Origin: Pasteuria penetrans
GTDB lineage: Bacteria; Bacillota; Bacilli; Thermoactinomycetales; Thermoactinomycetaceae
Assembly (NCBI RefSeq): GCF_900538055.1
Contig: NZ_UZAC03000001.1
Span: 496,001 to 560,000 of the forward strand
Direction: 5' to 3'
DNA length: 64,000 nucleotides
The notes under the pieces are model-generated. The model saw only the letters and a list, made by a program, of their open reading frames with translations, did no database searches and was not told where the DNA came from. Position numbers and translations under genes: made by a program. Within the stretch, counting starts at the first letter, position 1. Every line of letters starts with the position of its first letter. Below, piece by piece: positions 1 to 9,412 of the stretch.

Positions 1-518
1 CCGTCCACCATGATGGGTAGCTTGGGGGCCAACGAACGGATCCTTTCAATTTTAGGCAACACGAAGGGCAGAAAGGCTTGTCCACCAAACCCTGGATTCA
101 CTGTCATAATAAGAACCATATCAAGCTCGTCCAAAATCGGTTCTATCATGGAAGCAGGCGTAGCAGGATTGAGCGCTACGCCTGCTTCGACACCACAGGA
201 GCGAATACATTGCAGCAAACGATGGAGATGGGGAGAGGTCTCATAATGAACTGTGATACGTTGCGCACCGCTCCCGAGATAAGCATCCAATAGACGATCG
301 GGTTCTTTCACCATCAGATGGAGATCAAAGTAGAGGGTTGTAACCTTACGGAGGGAGGAAATGATGGGTGGACCGAACGTAAGATTGGGAACAAAATGTC
401 CATCCATTACATCCAAGTGCAAACCATCAGCACCTGCTGTTTCAACATCCTCTATCTCCTCTCTAAGACGGGAAAAATCCGCTGCCAGTAGGGAGGGAAA
501 AACCGTAACCATACTCAT
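1..518 (-). CDS. rpe: Ribulose-phosphate 3-epimerase, 3' end outside window
   Basis: Interconverts ribulose-5-phosphate and xylulose-5-phosphate in the cytoplasmic pentose phosphate pathway. The minus-strand translation begins MSMVTVFPSLLAADFSRL and contains the family metal-site stretches LHLDVMDGHFVPN and DLHLMVKEPDR, then the phosphate-loop region MTVNPGFGGQAF. About 172 residues are visible; the C-terminal quarter lies left of position 1. The ATG at 518-516 overlaps the rsgA stop codon in an ATGA tetramer, so the two are translationally coupled. A second in-frame ATG lies two codons later (512). The order rsgA-rpe is the Bacillus one. The identification is secure. Confidence 0.96.
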   Translation of the reverse strand, partial: MSMVTVFPSLLAADFSRLREEIEDVETAGADGLHLDVMDGHFVPNLTFGPPIISSLRKVTTLYFDLHLMVKEPDRLLDAYLGSGAQRITVHYETSPHLHRLLQCIRSCGVEAGVALNPATPASMIEPILDELDMVLIMTVNPGFGGQAFLPFVLPKIERIRSLAPKLPIMVD

Positions 519-1420
519 CGACCCCTTTTATAGCGAGGGCGAATTCCTGCAAGCATGTGGAGATAATTATTGTATCGACTCTCGACAATGGTACCTTGCT
601 GCACAGCCTGCTGGATCACGCATCCAGGCTCATTATGATGCAAACAGGCCCGGAAACGACAAACACTCTCTTCCTTCACCCATATAAACTCAGGGAAACA
701 CTCAGCCAAATCCTGGGGGTGATAAATTTCCAGTTCCAATTGGCTAAAACCTGGTGTGTCTGCTATTTGTCCCCCACCGGGGAGGGGGAACAACTCTACC
801 GTTCTTGTTGTGTGACGACCCCGAGGGCGTCTACGACTTACTTCACCTGTTTGTAATCTATGGTCTGGCAGAAGATGATTGAGAAGGGTGGATTTACCAA
901 CTCCGGATTCCCCAGCCATCACTGCCACACGACCGCACAACAGTTTCGAAAGTGTCTCAATAACTTGTCGGATGCTTCTATCCGCCCCCAGAAGGAAGAC
1001 GGGATATCCCACCCCGTCATAGATATTGTAAAAGATGAGGGCAGTTTCCTCATCCACTAAATCGGTCTTTGTAAAAATCAACAGAACCTCAAGTCCTACC
1101 TTCTCGATCTGGACGAGTAGGCGGTCCAATGTTAGGGTGTGGACGGGTGGCGAGGCCAACGAGGCGGTAACAAGTACCACATCTACGTTGGCAACGGCTG
1201 GGCGGAGAAGTTCATTCCGGCGTGGCTGAACGGCTACAATTACGCCCATACCATCCCTGTTCGTTGCATGAGTATCATATTGCACATAATCGCCCACGAG
1301 GGGGTGAATCTTTTTTCCCTTACAACGAAATACACCCCGTGCTTTGCAATCAATCCTACTCCCATCCCCTGTCAAAACCCCGTACACGCCGCTTACACTC
1401 GTTACAATTTGTCCCTCCAC
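515..1420 (-). CDS. rsgA: Ribosome small subunit GTPase RsgA
   Basis: Circularly permuted GTPase acting late in 30S subunit maturation. From the chosen start it has 301 residues: an N-terminal OB fold, G4 motif TKTD near 118, P-loop GESGVGKST near 170-178, G3 DTPGF near 222, and a zinc-binding C-x5-C-x-H-x6-C cluster near 254-267. I chose GTG at 1420 because GGGGAG lies six bases upstream and the length then matches the usual 290-300. An ATG at 1462 would overlap prkC by 20 bases and has no clear ribosome site. It sits between prkC and rpe, as in Bacillus subtilis (cpgA/yloQ). Confidence 0.95.
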   Translation of the reverse strand: MEGQIVTSVSGVYGVLTGDGSRIDCKARGVFRCKGKKIHPLVGDYVQYDTHATNRDGMGVIVAVQPRRNELLRPAVANVDVVLVTASLASPPVHTLTLDRLLVQIEKVGLEVLLIFTKTDLVDEETALIFYNIYDGVGYPVFLLGADRSIRQVIETLSKLLCGRVAVMAGESGVGKSTLLNHLLPDHRLQTGEVSRRRPRGRHTTRTVELFPLPGGGQIADTPGFSQLELEIYHPQDLAECFPEFIWVKEESVCRFRACLHHNEPGCVIQQAVQQGTIVESRYNNYLHMLAGIRPRYKRGR

Positions 1421-1442
1421 GATTTTCTCCCCGCACTCCGAT

Positions 1443-3110
1443 TCAATCGAATGAAACATCATTGCAACTCTTAGTACCTGGTATATGGACGATTACCTGT
1501 AAGGTCTCACTACCCACTGAGGGAGATCCTTCTGGCGGTGATTGCGCAACTACATGGGCTCTCGTGGGGTTTGGATAAATACCGGTAGCATCACAGTACT
1601 TAACCGTTGCGCCATCCTTTGTAGCACGGGATTCATATCCCCCCACATAGTTTTTAACAACAGACCCTTCTATAGGGGAACCATCCATGGAAGCATCCCC
1701 AGGGTACATTGCCCCTACAAAGAGCCGTATAGGATCCCGTTGGCTGGCCATTTGTCCTGGGGCAGGTTGCTGTTTCCAAATAGCCCCCGCATCCGTTCCC
1801 GGATGATAGATAGAATAAACCACGGGCAAAGGTAGTCCTCTCTCCTTTGCGAACTTTCTCGCCTCGTCCCGGGTGGAAAAACGGGGGAGCCTCAAAGAGC
1901 TGGACACATCCCCCTGAAGGGAAGGGTCTTTAGTATCCGTAGGATCATTCCGTATAAAATTCCATAGGGCAATGAATCCCCATACGCTTAATACCAGAAT
2001 TACGATCATAGTAAAAACAACAAAAAGTGCCCTTTTCCAAAGTGGCAAGCGTTGTGGACCCACTACACCCAACCAGGCTGTCGTTTTCTGTAAAATCGTA
2101 CCCTCTACAGGGTCTACCGTAGACCGTGTGTCCCCTGTGACACTATTTCTTCGGGGGAAAGAGCGCGAGGAAAGGGGTAAGCCACTGTCTGTAAGGTAAT
2201 CCTCACTCTGGTTCCGTTGTCCGTCGTCGGTTGATGACTCAGGGACCTCAAAATTCTGCCAATGTAACTCCTGATGGCGGTCCATCGGAACGGCCTGTAA
2301 AAGAGTTCTTTTGAAGGTTTGTGCAGAGTTGAAACGCAGCTCAGGGTCCTTCTCCAAAGCATGCAGAAGAATAGCTACCACTTCTTCTGATATATCCGGA
2401 TTGTATTCGCGCGGGTCCGCAACGGGATCTTGGAGATGCTTCAACGCAATGCTAATAGCGGCATCACCCATAAAGGGAAGGCGACCTGTCAACATTTCAT
2501 ATAAGACGATACCCAACGAATAAAGATCGGATTTCAAATCAATGGATTCGCCCCGTGCTTGTTCGGGGGAGAAGTAGTGAACGGATCCCATGACAGAACC
2601 TGTTTGAGTGATGGTAGCTGAACTAGCGGCACGGGCAATCCCAAAATCGGTAACCTTTACCCTCCCACGACTGCCCAGGAGAATGTTATGGGGCTTGATA
2701 TCACGGTGCACAATCTGATTCTCATGCGCATGAATGAGCCCGTCACATATCTGAACAGCAATCGTTGTTGTTTCTTCTGTACTCAGGGGAGCCCGGGCAC
2801 GAACGTACTGTTTTAGGGTGGGTCCCTCTACCAATTCCATCACGATGTAATGTGTGTATCCGTCGTATCCTACATCATACACATTGACGATATTAGGATG
2901 TGATAAACTCGCTGCTGCCTGGGCTTCGCGGCTGAAGCGACGTACGAATTCGGAATCATTACTCAGTGATTCGTTGAGCACCTTGATGGCAACGTATCGA
3001 TTGAGTAGAGAATCACGTGCCTTGTACACCGCAGCCATGCCCCCGCCCCCAACACGGGTGATGATCTCATAACGCCCTCTTAGCTTTTTCCCTAACATCT
3101 GCATGGCCAC
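1443..3110 (-). CDS. prkC: Ser/Thr protein kinase with PASTA domains (PrkC/PknB type)
   Basis: Membrane Hanks-type kinase that senses muropeptides or lipid II and phosphorylates cytoplasmic targets; in Bacillus it also triggers spore germination. The 555 residues show a kinase domain (glycine loop RVGGGGMAAVYKA at 19-31, catalytic Lys43, HRDIKPHN at 135-142, DFG at 155-157), a linker, one membrane helix at about 361-385, and an outside region with two PASTA-like repeats. B. subtilis PrkC has three, so this ectodomain is short. The start used is GTG at 3110 with GGGAGG eight bases upstream; ATGs at 3104 and 3098 are possible. It lies 25 bases after the phosphatase gene prpC, so kinase and phosphatase are co-transcribed. 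Confidence 0.95.
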   Translation of the reverse strand: MAMQMLGKKLRGRYEIITRVGGGGMAAVYKARDSLLNRYVAIKVLNESLSNDSEFVRRFSREAQAAASLSHPNIVNVYDVGYDGYTHYIVMELVEGPTLKQYVRARAPLSTEETTTIAVQICDGLIHAHENQIVHRDIKPHNILLGSRGRVKVTDFGIARAASSATITQTGSVMGSVHYFSPEQARGESIDLKSDLYSLGIVLYEMLTGRLPFMGDAAISIALKHLQDPVADPREYNPDISEEVVAILLHALEKDPELRFNSAQTFKRTLLQAVPMDRHQELHWQNFEVPESSTDDGQRNQSEDYLTDSGLPLSSRSFPRRNSVTGDTRSTVDPVEGTILQKTTAWLGVVGPQRLPLWKRALFVVFTMIVILVLSVWGFIALWNFIRNDPTDTKDPSLQGDVSSSLRLPRFSTRDEARKFAKERGLPLPVVYSIYHPGTDAGAIWKQQPAPGQMASQRDPIRLFVGAMYPGDASMDGSPIEGSVVKNYVGGYESRATKDGATVKYCDATGIYPNPTRAHVVAQSPPEGSPSVGSETLQVIVHIPGTKSCNDVSFD

Positions 3111-3135
3111 CTCTCGTTCCTCCCTTTGCTCTTTA

Positions 3136-3897
3136 CTAGATGTCAGAGGATGATGCTCCTGTATGTCGCAAGAGGATTAGAGAAATATTATCTGTACCAC
3201 CAGCATCCAGAGCGCGCTGTAGGAGGGAATCAGCCTTTTCCTCCAACGTCATCGTCCGCGAAGCGAGGAACAAACCAATCTCCCTGTCTTCCACCATAGC
3301 AGTGAGGCCATCAGAACAGAGGAGAAGTATGTCCTTCTCTTCCCAGGGTGTATTCACAATGTCGACTTTCACGTCCTCCTTCTTTGTACCCACGGCATGC
3401 ACGATCCAATGCCGTTGGGGATGGTTTTTGGCCTCCTCTTCCGTAATTTGGCCATGCTGTTTGAGAATTTCCACATAGGTATGATCCACAGTCAGACGGT
3501 ATAATCGTTCTCCGCGCAACAAATAAGCCCGACTATCCCCCACATGGGCGAGGACAATCTCATGCTCATCGACAAGAGAGGCTAAAACCGTCGTACCCAT
3601 ATCGAGGAGATTGGGGTCACCCTGGGCCAACTCGAAAATTTTCCGATTGGCCGCTTGCACAGATTGGAAGAGCTTATTTCGTTTCTCATCCGTCGAAACC
3701 TTCAACGTATCGGGAACAAATACCCCTTGAATCGTTTCCACGGCGTAACGACTTGCTAATTCCCCCGCCTGGTGCCCACCCATGCCGTCGGCTACCAAAG
3801 CAAGGATCGTACCACAGGCAGTACGTGTCAAACTGGTTCGGTCTTCATTGTGGCTGCGTACGTGCCCAATATCGGTTCGCTGTACCATCTCCATCAC
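3136..3897 (-). CDS. prpC: PP2C-type Ser/Thr phosphatase (PrpC/Stp)
   Basis: Manganese-dependent PPM phosphatase that reverses PrkC phosphorylation. The 253 residues carry the family landmarks in order: RSHNEDR, VADGMGGHQAGE (metal-binding Asp), GTTVLASL, HVGDSRAYLL, LLLCSDGLT and GGTDNIS. Length is typical (about 250). Three nested starts exist (GTG 3897, ATG 3894, ATG 3888); AAGGGG seven bases upstream favours the GTG. It follows rlmN by 108 bases and precedes prkC by 25, the usual Bacillota order. Confidence 0.96.
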   Translation of the reverse strand: MMEMVQRTDIGHVRSHNEDRTSLTRTACGTILALVADGMGGHQAGELASRYAVETIQGVFVPDTLKVSTDEKRNKLFQSVQAANRKIFELAQGDPNLLDMGTTVLASLVDEHEIVLAHVGDSRAYLLRGERLYRLTVDHTYVEILKQHGQITEEEAKNHPQRHWIVHAVGTKKEDVKVDIVNTPWEEKDILLLCSDGLTAMVEDREIGLFLASRTMTLEEKADSLLQRALDAGGTDNISLILLRHTGASSSDI

Positions 3898-3993
3898 GGG
3901 GCTACCCCTTCCCTGAGCCGACTGCCCTTTTTACGCGGGATTATGAACCATGATTAGGTCAAAATTGGGGGACATTAGGGAACGCTTTCCGTT

Positions 3994-5085
3994 CTACTGT
4001 CCCCGATCCTCTTTTGATCCCATCATTGTGCCCTTCGCAACCGGGAAATCGTCCGTACCCTTACGCAGCCGCAACTGGCCACATGCCGCATCGATATCAT
4101 GTCCATGTTCACGTCGAATGGTTACTGCTATCCCATAACCTGCAACGATCTTCCGGAACATTAGAATACGCTGGTGTGGTGTGCGTTTGAAACCACGCTC
4201 GGGAACGCTGTTGATTGGAATCAAATTGAGAAGACAGCATAGACCCGACAGGAGTTTACCTAACGCATGGGCATGTTCCTTTTGGTCATTGTGTCCGTCC
4301 ATCAAAGCATACTCAAAGGTGAGTCTACGTCGTGTTTGTTGCCCATAGTACCGGCAGGCAGCCATCAGTTCAGAAAGCGGATAACGACGCGCGATGGGCA
4401 TGAGATTTGCCCGCAGATCCTGTTCGGGGGCATGCAGCGAAATAGCCAAACCCACTTGCCATGGTTCATGAGTGAAACGATAAATTTCCGGTACTAAACC
4501 GCTAGTGGAAACGGTAATGCGTCGTTGACCAATGGAAAAACCCTTCATAATGATGCACAGGGCCTGTACCATTGCCTCATAATTTTCCATCGGCTCACCC
4601 ATACCCATCACTACGACGGAACGCACACGCTCCCCGCAGGGGGACAGAAATCGTTCAACCTCCATCACCTGGGCAACAATTTCACCTACCGTAAGGTTAC
4701 GTTTCAAGCCACCAAGGGCAGAGGCGCAGAATTTGCAACCTAAACGGCAACCCACCTGTGTTGTCACACAAACACAGATCCCGTACTCATGACGCATGAG
4801 AACGGTTTCGATTGCATGATGATCACGCAATCCAAAAAGAAATTTGACGGTACCATCTGCAGAATCCTGCTTTGTCAAACAGCGTAACGGCTGAAGATCA
4901 AAGGAGGAATCCAACTGTGTTTTCAAATCTCGCGGTAGATTCGTGATATCAGCAAAGGCTGTCACTTTTTTTTCGTATAAACCTTGCCAAATCTGTTGGG
5001 CACGGAATGGGGGCTGTTTCCTCCGTTCCATTTCCTGGGACCAATCTTCCTGAGTTTGCCCGTAGGCAGAAGAAACTAAAGACAT
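3994..5085 (-). CDS. rlmN: 23S rRNA A2503 C2-methyltransferase RlmN
   Basis: Radical-SAM enzyme that methylates C2 of A2503 in 23S rRNA (and A37 in some tRNAs). From ATG 5085 it has 363 residues, the same as the Bacillus protein. The cluster-binding C-x3-C-x2-C is at 113-120 (GCRLGCKFC) and the methyl-carrier cysteine region is near the C-terminus (REHGHDIDAACGQL). GGAGG six bases before 5085 favours this ATG over the in-frame ATG at 5100. It is first in the rlmN-prpC-prkC-rsgA-rpe cluster; rsmB, common upstream, is not present. Confidence 0.96.
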   Translation of the reverse strand: MSLVSSAYGQTQEDWSQEMERRKQPPFRAQQIWQGLYEKKVTAFADITNLPRDLKTQLDSSFDLQPLRCLTKQDSADGTVKFLFGLRDHHAIETVLMRHEYGICVCVTTQVGCRLGCKFCASALGGLKRNLTVGEIVAQVMEVERFLSPCGERVRSVVVMGMGEPMENYEAMVQALCIIMKGFSIGQRRITVSTSGLVPEIYRFTHEPWQVGLAISLHAPEQDLRANLMPIARRYPLSELMAACRYYGQQTRRRLTFEYALMDGHNDQKEHAHALGKLLSGLCCLLNLIPINSVPERGFKRTPHQRILMFRKIVAGYGIAVTIRREHGHDIDAACGQLRLRKGTDDFPVAKGTMMGSKEDRGQ

Positions 5086-5100
5086 TGAGATTCCTCCCAT

Positions 5101-5892
5101 GACCCCTTCCCTTACCGGTTGTAGACAATAACGCTAAAACGGGTGCAAAAAGAGCGAGATCAGATCCAGCATGGTTTTTTATCTCCTACTTTATAGCAAA
5201 AAACAAATCGCAAAGCCATTGGAAAAGGGGAAACCGAAATACCAACAGGTCCTAAAAATTCCTACCCTACAATTGTAACAATCCTGACCTCGGAATCCAA
5301 TCCATTGTACGGTTCCCGCTTCGGCGAAGAATTCCGAACTGTGATCTCTATACCACGTCCACAATACAGGAATCGGTGATCCGTGAATTCCTGGTGAATG
5401 TCCCGGGTATTACGATCAACACCTCTGACTTTTATCAGGATTTAGAGCGTCTGAGAGAGGGAAGAGGGTTCTAAACGGAATCTAGGGGACAAGATACCTT
5501 TTCGCACGGAAGAGTTCATGTCATTGGGGTATAGGAGATGGGGTATAAGAATCCAATCTTGATCCCCGGCACTGTGGTAATGCCCATAGAAAGAATATTA
5601 TATATTTTATTAAATGTATGTTATAATTGATAATGTAGTGGTAGTGGTATTTGGATTTCATTTTAATTTACTACCCTTTTATATCTATCTTGTATCGATA
5701 GATCCCCAATTTGGGTTGTCTGCACACTTGTTGTTGGATTGCCAGGACGATCCTCGTTGTGGATCATTTCTGTTTTTCTAGTATTTTGCTGATTGGGAAG
5801 TATTTTTTTATGATTTCTTCCATGTCGGTAATTAAGAACACAGAAAATTTTCAATAGAGATAACGAAGTGGAGAAATTGCTAGGGGGATTCT
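5101..5892. other. Intergenic region upstream of rlmN
   Basis: No convincing gene. On the plus strand near 5345-5476 an open stretch without a start encodes a peptide ending DFYQDLERLREGRGF before a stop. It may be the tail of a lost gene; I do not recognise it. From about 5585 the sequence is strongly AT-rich. Minus-strand transcription of rlmN must begin somewhere in 5090-5250, but I see no clear sigma-A promoter. Confidence 0.5.
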
Positions 5893-6210
5893 GTGGTGGA
5901 AGAAGAAGTGTCCGAACCAGAGGAGTCGTTGAATAGGAATTTTTTTAGAATAGGTAAATTAGAAAAATATTCATTCATTTTATTGTTAGGGGTTCATATT
6001 ATGTCAGTAGACTGGACAGAATCTTGGGTTATGGCTGCGAAAGGACAACAGGCCCAATTTGCTTACAAGTCAACTGTAGTCTGTATGGAAGGAACTCACG
6101 ATCCAAAGGGGACCCAAAAATCACCGCCCCGACCCCGGAGGAGAAAACGCATAAGGGCGCAGGATGAACTATCCCTAACCTCGTACACTTCTACAGGTGG
6201 AGACTTGTAA
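5893..6210 (+). CDS. Hypothetical small protein, basic C-terminus
   Basis: An ORF of 105 residues from GTG 5893, with AGGGGG five bases upstream; an inner ATG at 6001 would give 69 residues. The product has an acidic start (EEEVSEPEES), a short hydrophobic stretch around 35-46 (too weak for a sure membrane helix), and a Pro/Arg/Lys cluster (PPRPRRRKRIR) near the end. I do not recognise it. It stands alone between two minus-strand genes and could be a spurious ORF. Confidence 0.3.
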   Translation: MVEEEVSEPEESLNRNFFRIGKLEKYSFILLLGVHIMSVDWTESWVMAAKGQQAQFAYKSTVVCMEGTHDPKGTQKSPPRPRRRKRIRAQDELSLTSYTSTGGDL

Positions 6211-6357
6211 TCAGCTATTCATTCACCCCCCGTGAAAATTCCACTGCAATCCAGCTCATCTTATAATACGTGGAAAGAGGGAGGAAATCCCCCTGAGAGT
6301 TGACGTTTGGGGGAATATTCGTTAGGGATTTAAACCGATAGGGACAACTGGAAAAGA

Positions 6358-6389
6358 CACCCCCGTAATCCAAAAAGGTTCCGGGGGTG
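6358..6389 (-). terminator. Hairpin after the large repeat gene
   Basis: Perfect 8-bp arms CACCCCCG/CGGGGGTG. On the minus strand the stem is followed by TGTCTTTTCC, a short T-rich tail. It lies 150 bases past the stop at 6541, so it could end that transcript. Confidence 0.5.
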
Positions 6390-6540
6390 TGGTATATGGG
6401 AACGGAAGGGTAGGCATTCCTCTTGGGTGTCCCTAGGGAATTCCATAACTCCCCGACTGTGACGTCCCTTGGGGGGTACCCCTTCTCACTCCTCTCCTAC
6501 TAACGGGAGGAATTATACATAAGGGGGACAATCCCCCATC

Positions 6541-9369
6541 CTATATCGTACGCGTTGTCCTCATGCCGGTTCCACCGCCTCTCCATCTCTTTTGATCAAT
6601 ACCCTTTATCTTGTATCCAATTCTTCTTCCCTTAGCATGAACCTTGGTTCTACTACGAACACTATCACAAACTCCCGACAATCTTTTCCCAACCCCGCTA
6701 CTGCAAAGACCCAATGATGGGGAGTTACGCACCCCTGATTCACTCCCCCTGCTACCACTAGGATAGGGGGATAATGAATACCCCTCCAGCTTTTGTATCT
6801 GCTGCGTATGTTGAGTTTGCTGTATCTTTTGTATTTTCTGTATCTGATGTATTTCATGGATCTGCTGCGCGTGTTGGGTCTGCATCTGTTGAATTTGTAT
6901 CTGTTGTATTTGCTGCATTTGTTGCATTCGCTCTATTTGCATATGCATAGGGGGGATATGAATTTGCTGTATCTGCTGTGGGAGAATCATAGGGTTCATA
7001 TGGGGGGGGACAACCTGTGGAGGAACTATGGATTGCATGTGGGGAGGGACAACCTGTGGAGGAACTATGGATTGCATGTGGGGAGGGACAACCTGTAGAG
7101 GAACCATGGATTGCATGTGGAGGGGGACAATCTGCGGAGGAACCATGGATTGCATGTGGGGAGGGACAACTTGTGGAGGAACCATGAATTGCATGTGGGG
7201 AGGGACAACTTGTGGAGGAACCATGGATTGCATGTGGGGAGGGACAACCTGCGGAGGAATCATGGATTGCATGTGGGGGGGGACAACTTGTGGAGGAACC
7301 ATGGATTGCATCTGGTGGGAAACAACCTGTGGAGGAATCATGGATTGCATGTGGGGGGGGACAACTTGTGGAGGAACCATGGATTGCATCTGGTGGGAAA
7401 CAACCTGTGGAGGAACCATGGATCGCATCCGATAGGGAGGAACTTGTGGGGGAACTACGGATTGTACCTGGGGGGAAATTTGATAGACTGCTGGGGGTTG
7501 CGCTGGGTGTGCAACTCTAGGACGAGGGAGGAATAGGGATCCTATTTGTGGCGGCGTGATCTCGGATGATAACGGGGGTGGGGACTTCATTTGGGATGAT
7601 TTTCCCTTCGCAGATAAGGGGAATGAAGGGTCCTTTACTTCTGCATTCCACTCGGGAGGGGGGGGATGATGGATTGAGGGACGGCCTTGGTATGGTTCGT
7701 TGTCTGCTTTGGTACCAAAAGGGTGTTGCTCCCAAAACGTAACGGTCTTACGGTAGTGAGATGGATGATCAGTTGGGGGAATGGTTGTATGAGTTGGTGG
7801 CATATGATTTGTGGTATGCCCTGCTGATGGGGCTAGCTTACCTGTTGTGCCCAACTGCTGTACTCCTCCCGACGGGGACGGGGGCAACACCTGTTGATTG
7901 GGTCCTGGATCCTGTGCCTTCTTTGGTGGTGGGGATAATCGTTGCAATTTCTGGTTCGTTTGTTGCAATGTTGGACCTGTCTTGTTGGTAGGGGAATGGG
8001 AGGACCCTTGCCGTTGTCCACGATTTGCATTGTGATCGGAAGAGGGTCGTTCTTCCCACGTTGTGGTCCCACGATTGAGGGATGGGGGATTATTGGCCGT
8101 AGAGGCTGATGACATAGTAGAACCTGCGGGCTTTCCTCCTAATGTTCCATGCACCGTCCTACTCGTTGCATCTAACTTTTGTACTTCCTCCGATGGGGAC
8201 GAATGCAACCCCTGCTGATTGGGTCCTGGATTCTGTGTCCCCTCTGGTGGTGGGGAAAGAAATAACCCCCGTAATCTCTGGTTCACTTGTTGGAGTAATG
8301 GATGATCCGTTTTGTTGCTAGGGGAACGGGAGGACCCTTGCCGTTGTCCACGATCCGTATTGTGACCAGAAGTGGGCTGTTCTTCCCATGTTACAGCTCC
8401 ACGATTGGGGGATGGGGGATCGACCGTAGGGGCTGATGACATATTGTGAACCGTGGGTCCCCCTTCTGATGTTCCATGCACCGTCCTACTCGTTGCATCG
8501 AACCGCTCTACTTCTTTCGATGGGGACGAATGCAACTCCTGCTCATTGGGTCCTCCCGAATCCTGTGTCCCTCCCGGTAGTGAAGGGAGGGGTAACCTCT
8601 GTAATTCCTGGTTTGCTCGTTGTAACGATGGATCGGATCGAGGAGGTTGTTGATCTGTTTGAACTACCGCTGCGTAAGTGGGTATTGTGTGGTGGGCACC
8701 GGGAGAATTCCTGGATTGGGAATGTGGGGAGTTTTCCATTGTGATCCTATTCGCCTCTACAATGGTAGGGGGTGAATGCTGTTGTTTCCGTGGTGATTGC
8801 GGCTGCAGAGACCCCTGGGTTTTAGGGGGGAATGATGGTGGTTCCTCCTTTGTATGGTTCGTGCGGGAAATGGATAGGTTCCCTCTTTCCTGTTTCCTCC
8901 CCTGAATTTCTTGCTGTAATTCCTGACTCCCCAGGTTCGATGGGGGGTCCCCCTTTTTCCCAGTAGGAGGGGGTGTGTGTTTACTATTCTCATCATTATC
9001 CAAAGGGAGGGGCCTGGATTTTCCTACTACCTGCTTTCCCCTTTGATCCGTCCATAGTCCCTGATTTTCCTGTACCGACGGTGGCAATGTCTCCTCCGCG
9101 ATGGTGTATAGGGATCGTTTGGTTGCCGTATTGTTGAGGGGGGCTCTATGGGATTTTTCCCCTGCCTGTTCTCCATCTGCATGCTTTTCCCTTTTGTTTT
9201 GTTGCAGTCCCCGACTCCCTCGTACCCATGATGATTCCCCTCCCCCCATGGATTGCTCATTTGCTATATTTTCGCGGGGTGGGGTATTGGTTTTTTCCTT
9301 TACCTCTTGATCCTTTCGTGATCCTTGTTTTTTTCGTACAGATGGTTCCTCTTTTCTGGCAATGGACAA
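6541..9369 (-). CDS. Large Pro/Gln-rich repeat protein; downstream part of a gene split at G11
   Basis: A 942-residue ORF with no own good start (TTG at 9369, no ribosome site) and no signal peptide. Its frame is open upstream to the G11 run at 9423-9433. Deleting one G there would join it to the ORF ending at 9413 as a single 1398-codon gene (6541-10738). Content, N to C: low-complexity Lys/Glu/Gln/Pro/Ser text; three diverged copies of a roughly 125-residue module with RTVHGT and RGQRQGSS marks; a Pro-rich segment; twelve 13-residue units of the type VPPQVVPPHMQSM; a Gln/Ile/His-rich stretch (QQMQQIQQIQ); and a basic tail. Probably a surface or secreted structural protein; function unknown. 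No enzyme domain is visible. Confidence 0.75.
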   Translation of the reverse strand: MSIARKEEPSVRKKQGSRKDQEVKEKTNTPPRENIANEQSMGGGESSWVRGSRGLQQNKREKHADGEQAGEKSHRAPLNNTATKRSLYTIAEETLPPSVQENQGLWTDQRGKQVVGKSRPLPLDNDENSKHTPPPTGKKGDPPSNLGSQELQQEIQGRKQERGNLSISRTNHTKEEPPSFPPKTQGSLQPQSPRKQQHSPPTIVEANRITMENSPHSQSRNSPGAHHTIPTYAAVVQTDQQPPRSDPSLQRANQELQRLPLPSLPGGTQDSGGPNEQELHSSPSKEVERFDATSRTVHGTSEGGPTVHNMSSAPTVDPPSPNRGAVTWEEQPTSGHNTDRGQRQGSSRSPSNKTDHPLLQQVNQRLRGLFLSPPPEGTQNPGPNQQGLHSSPSEEVQKLDATSRTVHGTLGGKPAGSTMSSASTANNPPSLNRGTTTWEERPSSDHNANRGQRQGSSHSPTNKTGPTLQQTNQKLQRLSPPPKKAQDPGPNQQVLPPSPSGGVQQLGTTGKLAPSAGHTTNHMPPTHTTIPPTDHPSHYRKTVTFWEQHPFGTKADNEPYQGRPSIHHPPPPEWNAEVKDPSFPLSAKGKSSQMKSPPPLSSEITPPQIGSLFLPRPRVAHPAQPPAVYQISPQVQSVVPPQVPPYRMRSMVPPQVVSHQMQSMVPPQVVPPHMQSMIPPQVVSHQMQSMVPPQVVPPHMQSMIPPQVVPPHMQSMVPPQVVPPHMQFMVPPQVVPPHMQSMVPPQIVPLHMQSMVPLQVVPPHMQSIVPPQVVPPHMQSIVPPQVVPPHMNPMILPQQIQQIHIPPMHMQIERMQQMQQIQQIQIQQMQTQHAQQIHEIHQIQKIQKIQQTQHTQQIQKLEGYSLSPYPSGSRGSESGVRNSPSLGLCSSGVGKRLSGVCDSVRSRTKVHAKGRRIGYKIKGIDQKRWRGGGTGMRTTRTI
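6985..7452 (-). repeat. Twelve tandem 39-bp coding repeats (13-residue unit)
   Basis: In-frame tandem units encoding variants of [VI]PPQVVPPHMQSM; some read VVSHQMQSM. Neighbouring units are nearly identical at DNA level, which implies recent expansion and likely length variation between strains. Confidence 0.9.
7850..8640 (-). repeat. Diverged long coding repeats, about 125 residues each
   Basis: Three related segments of the repeat protein share, in order, a Q-rich LQ-x2-NQ-x-L start, SPS-EEV, DATSRTVHGT, MSSA, NRG, TWEE and RGQRQGSS. Boundaries are approximate. The copies are more diverged than the 39-bp units, so this duplication is older. Confidence 0.7.
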
Positions 9370-9412
9370 GGATCGCTTAGCCTCAGCACTGCTAGGGGGG
9401 AGGGCATTAGTT

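Noticed and set aside
5663-5854. Minus-strand ORF of 63 residues
   Set aside because: AT-rich region, no ribosome site, no recognisable content.
6985-7452. Regular 39-bp repeat resembling a CRISPR array
   Set aside because: Units are contiguous with no unique spacers and stay in one reading frame; they are coding repeats.
6793-7536. Several long plus-strand ORFs over the 39-bp repeats
   Set aside because: They are mirror frames created by a repeat length divisible by three; the minus frame continues far beyond the repeats.
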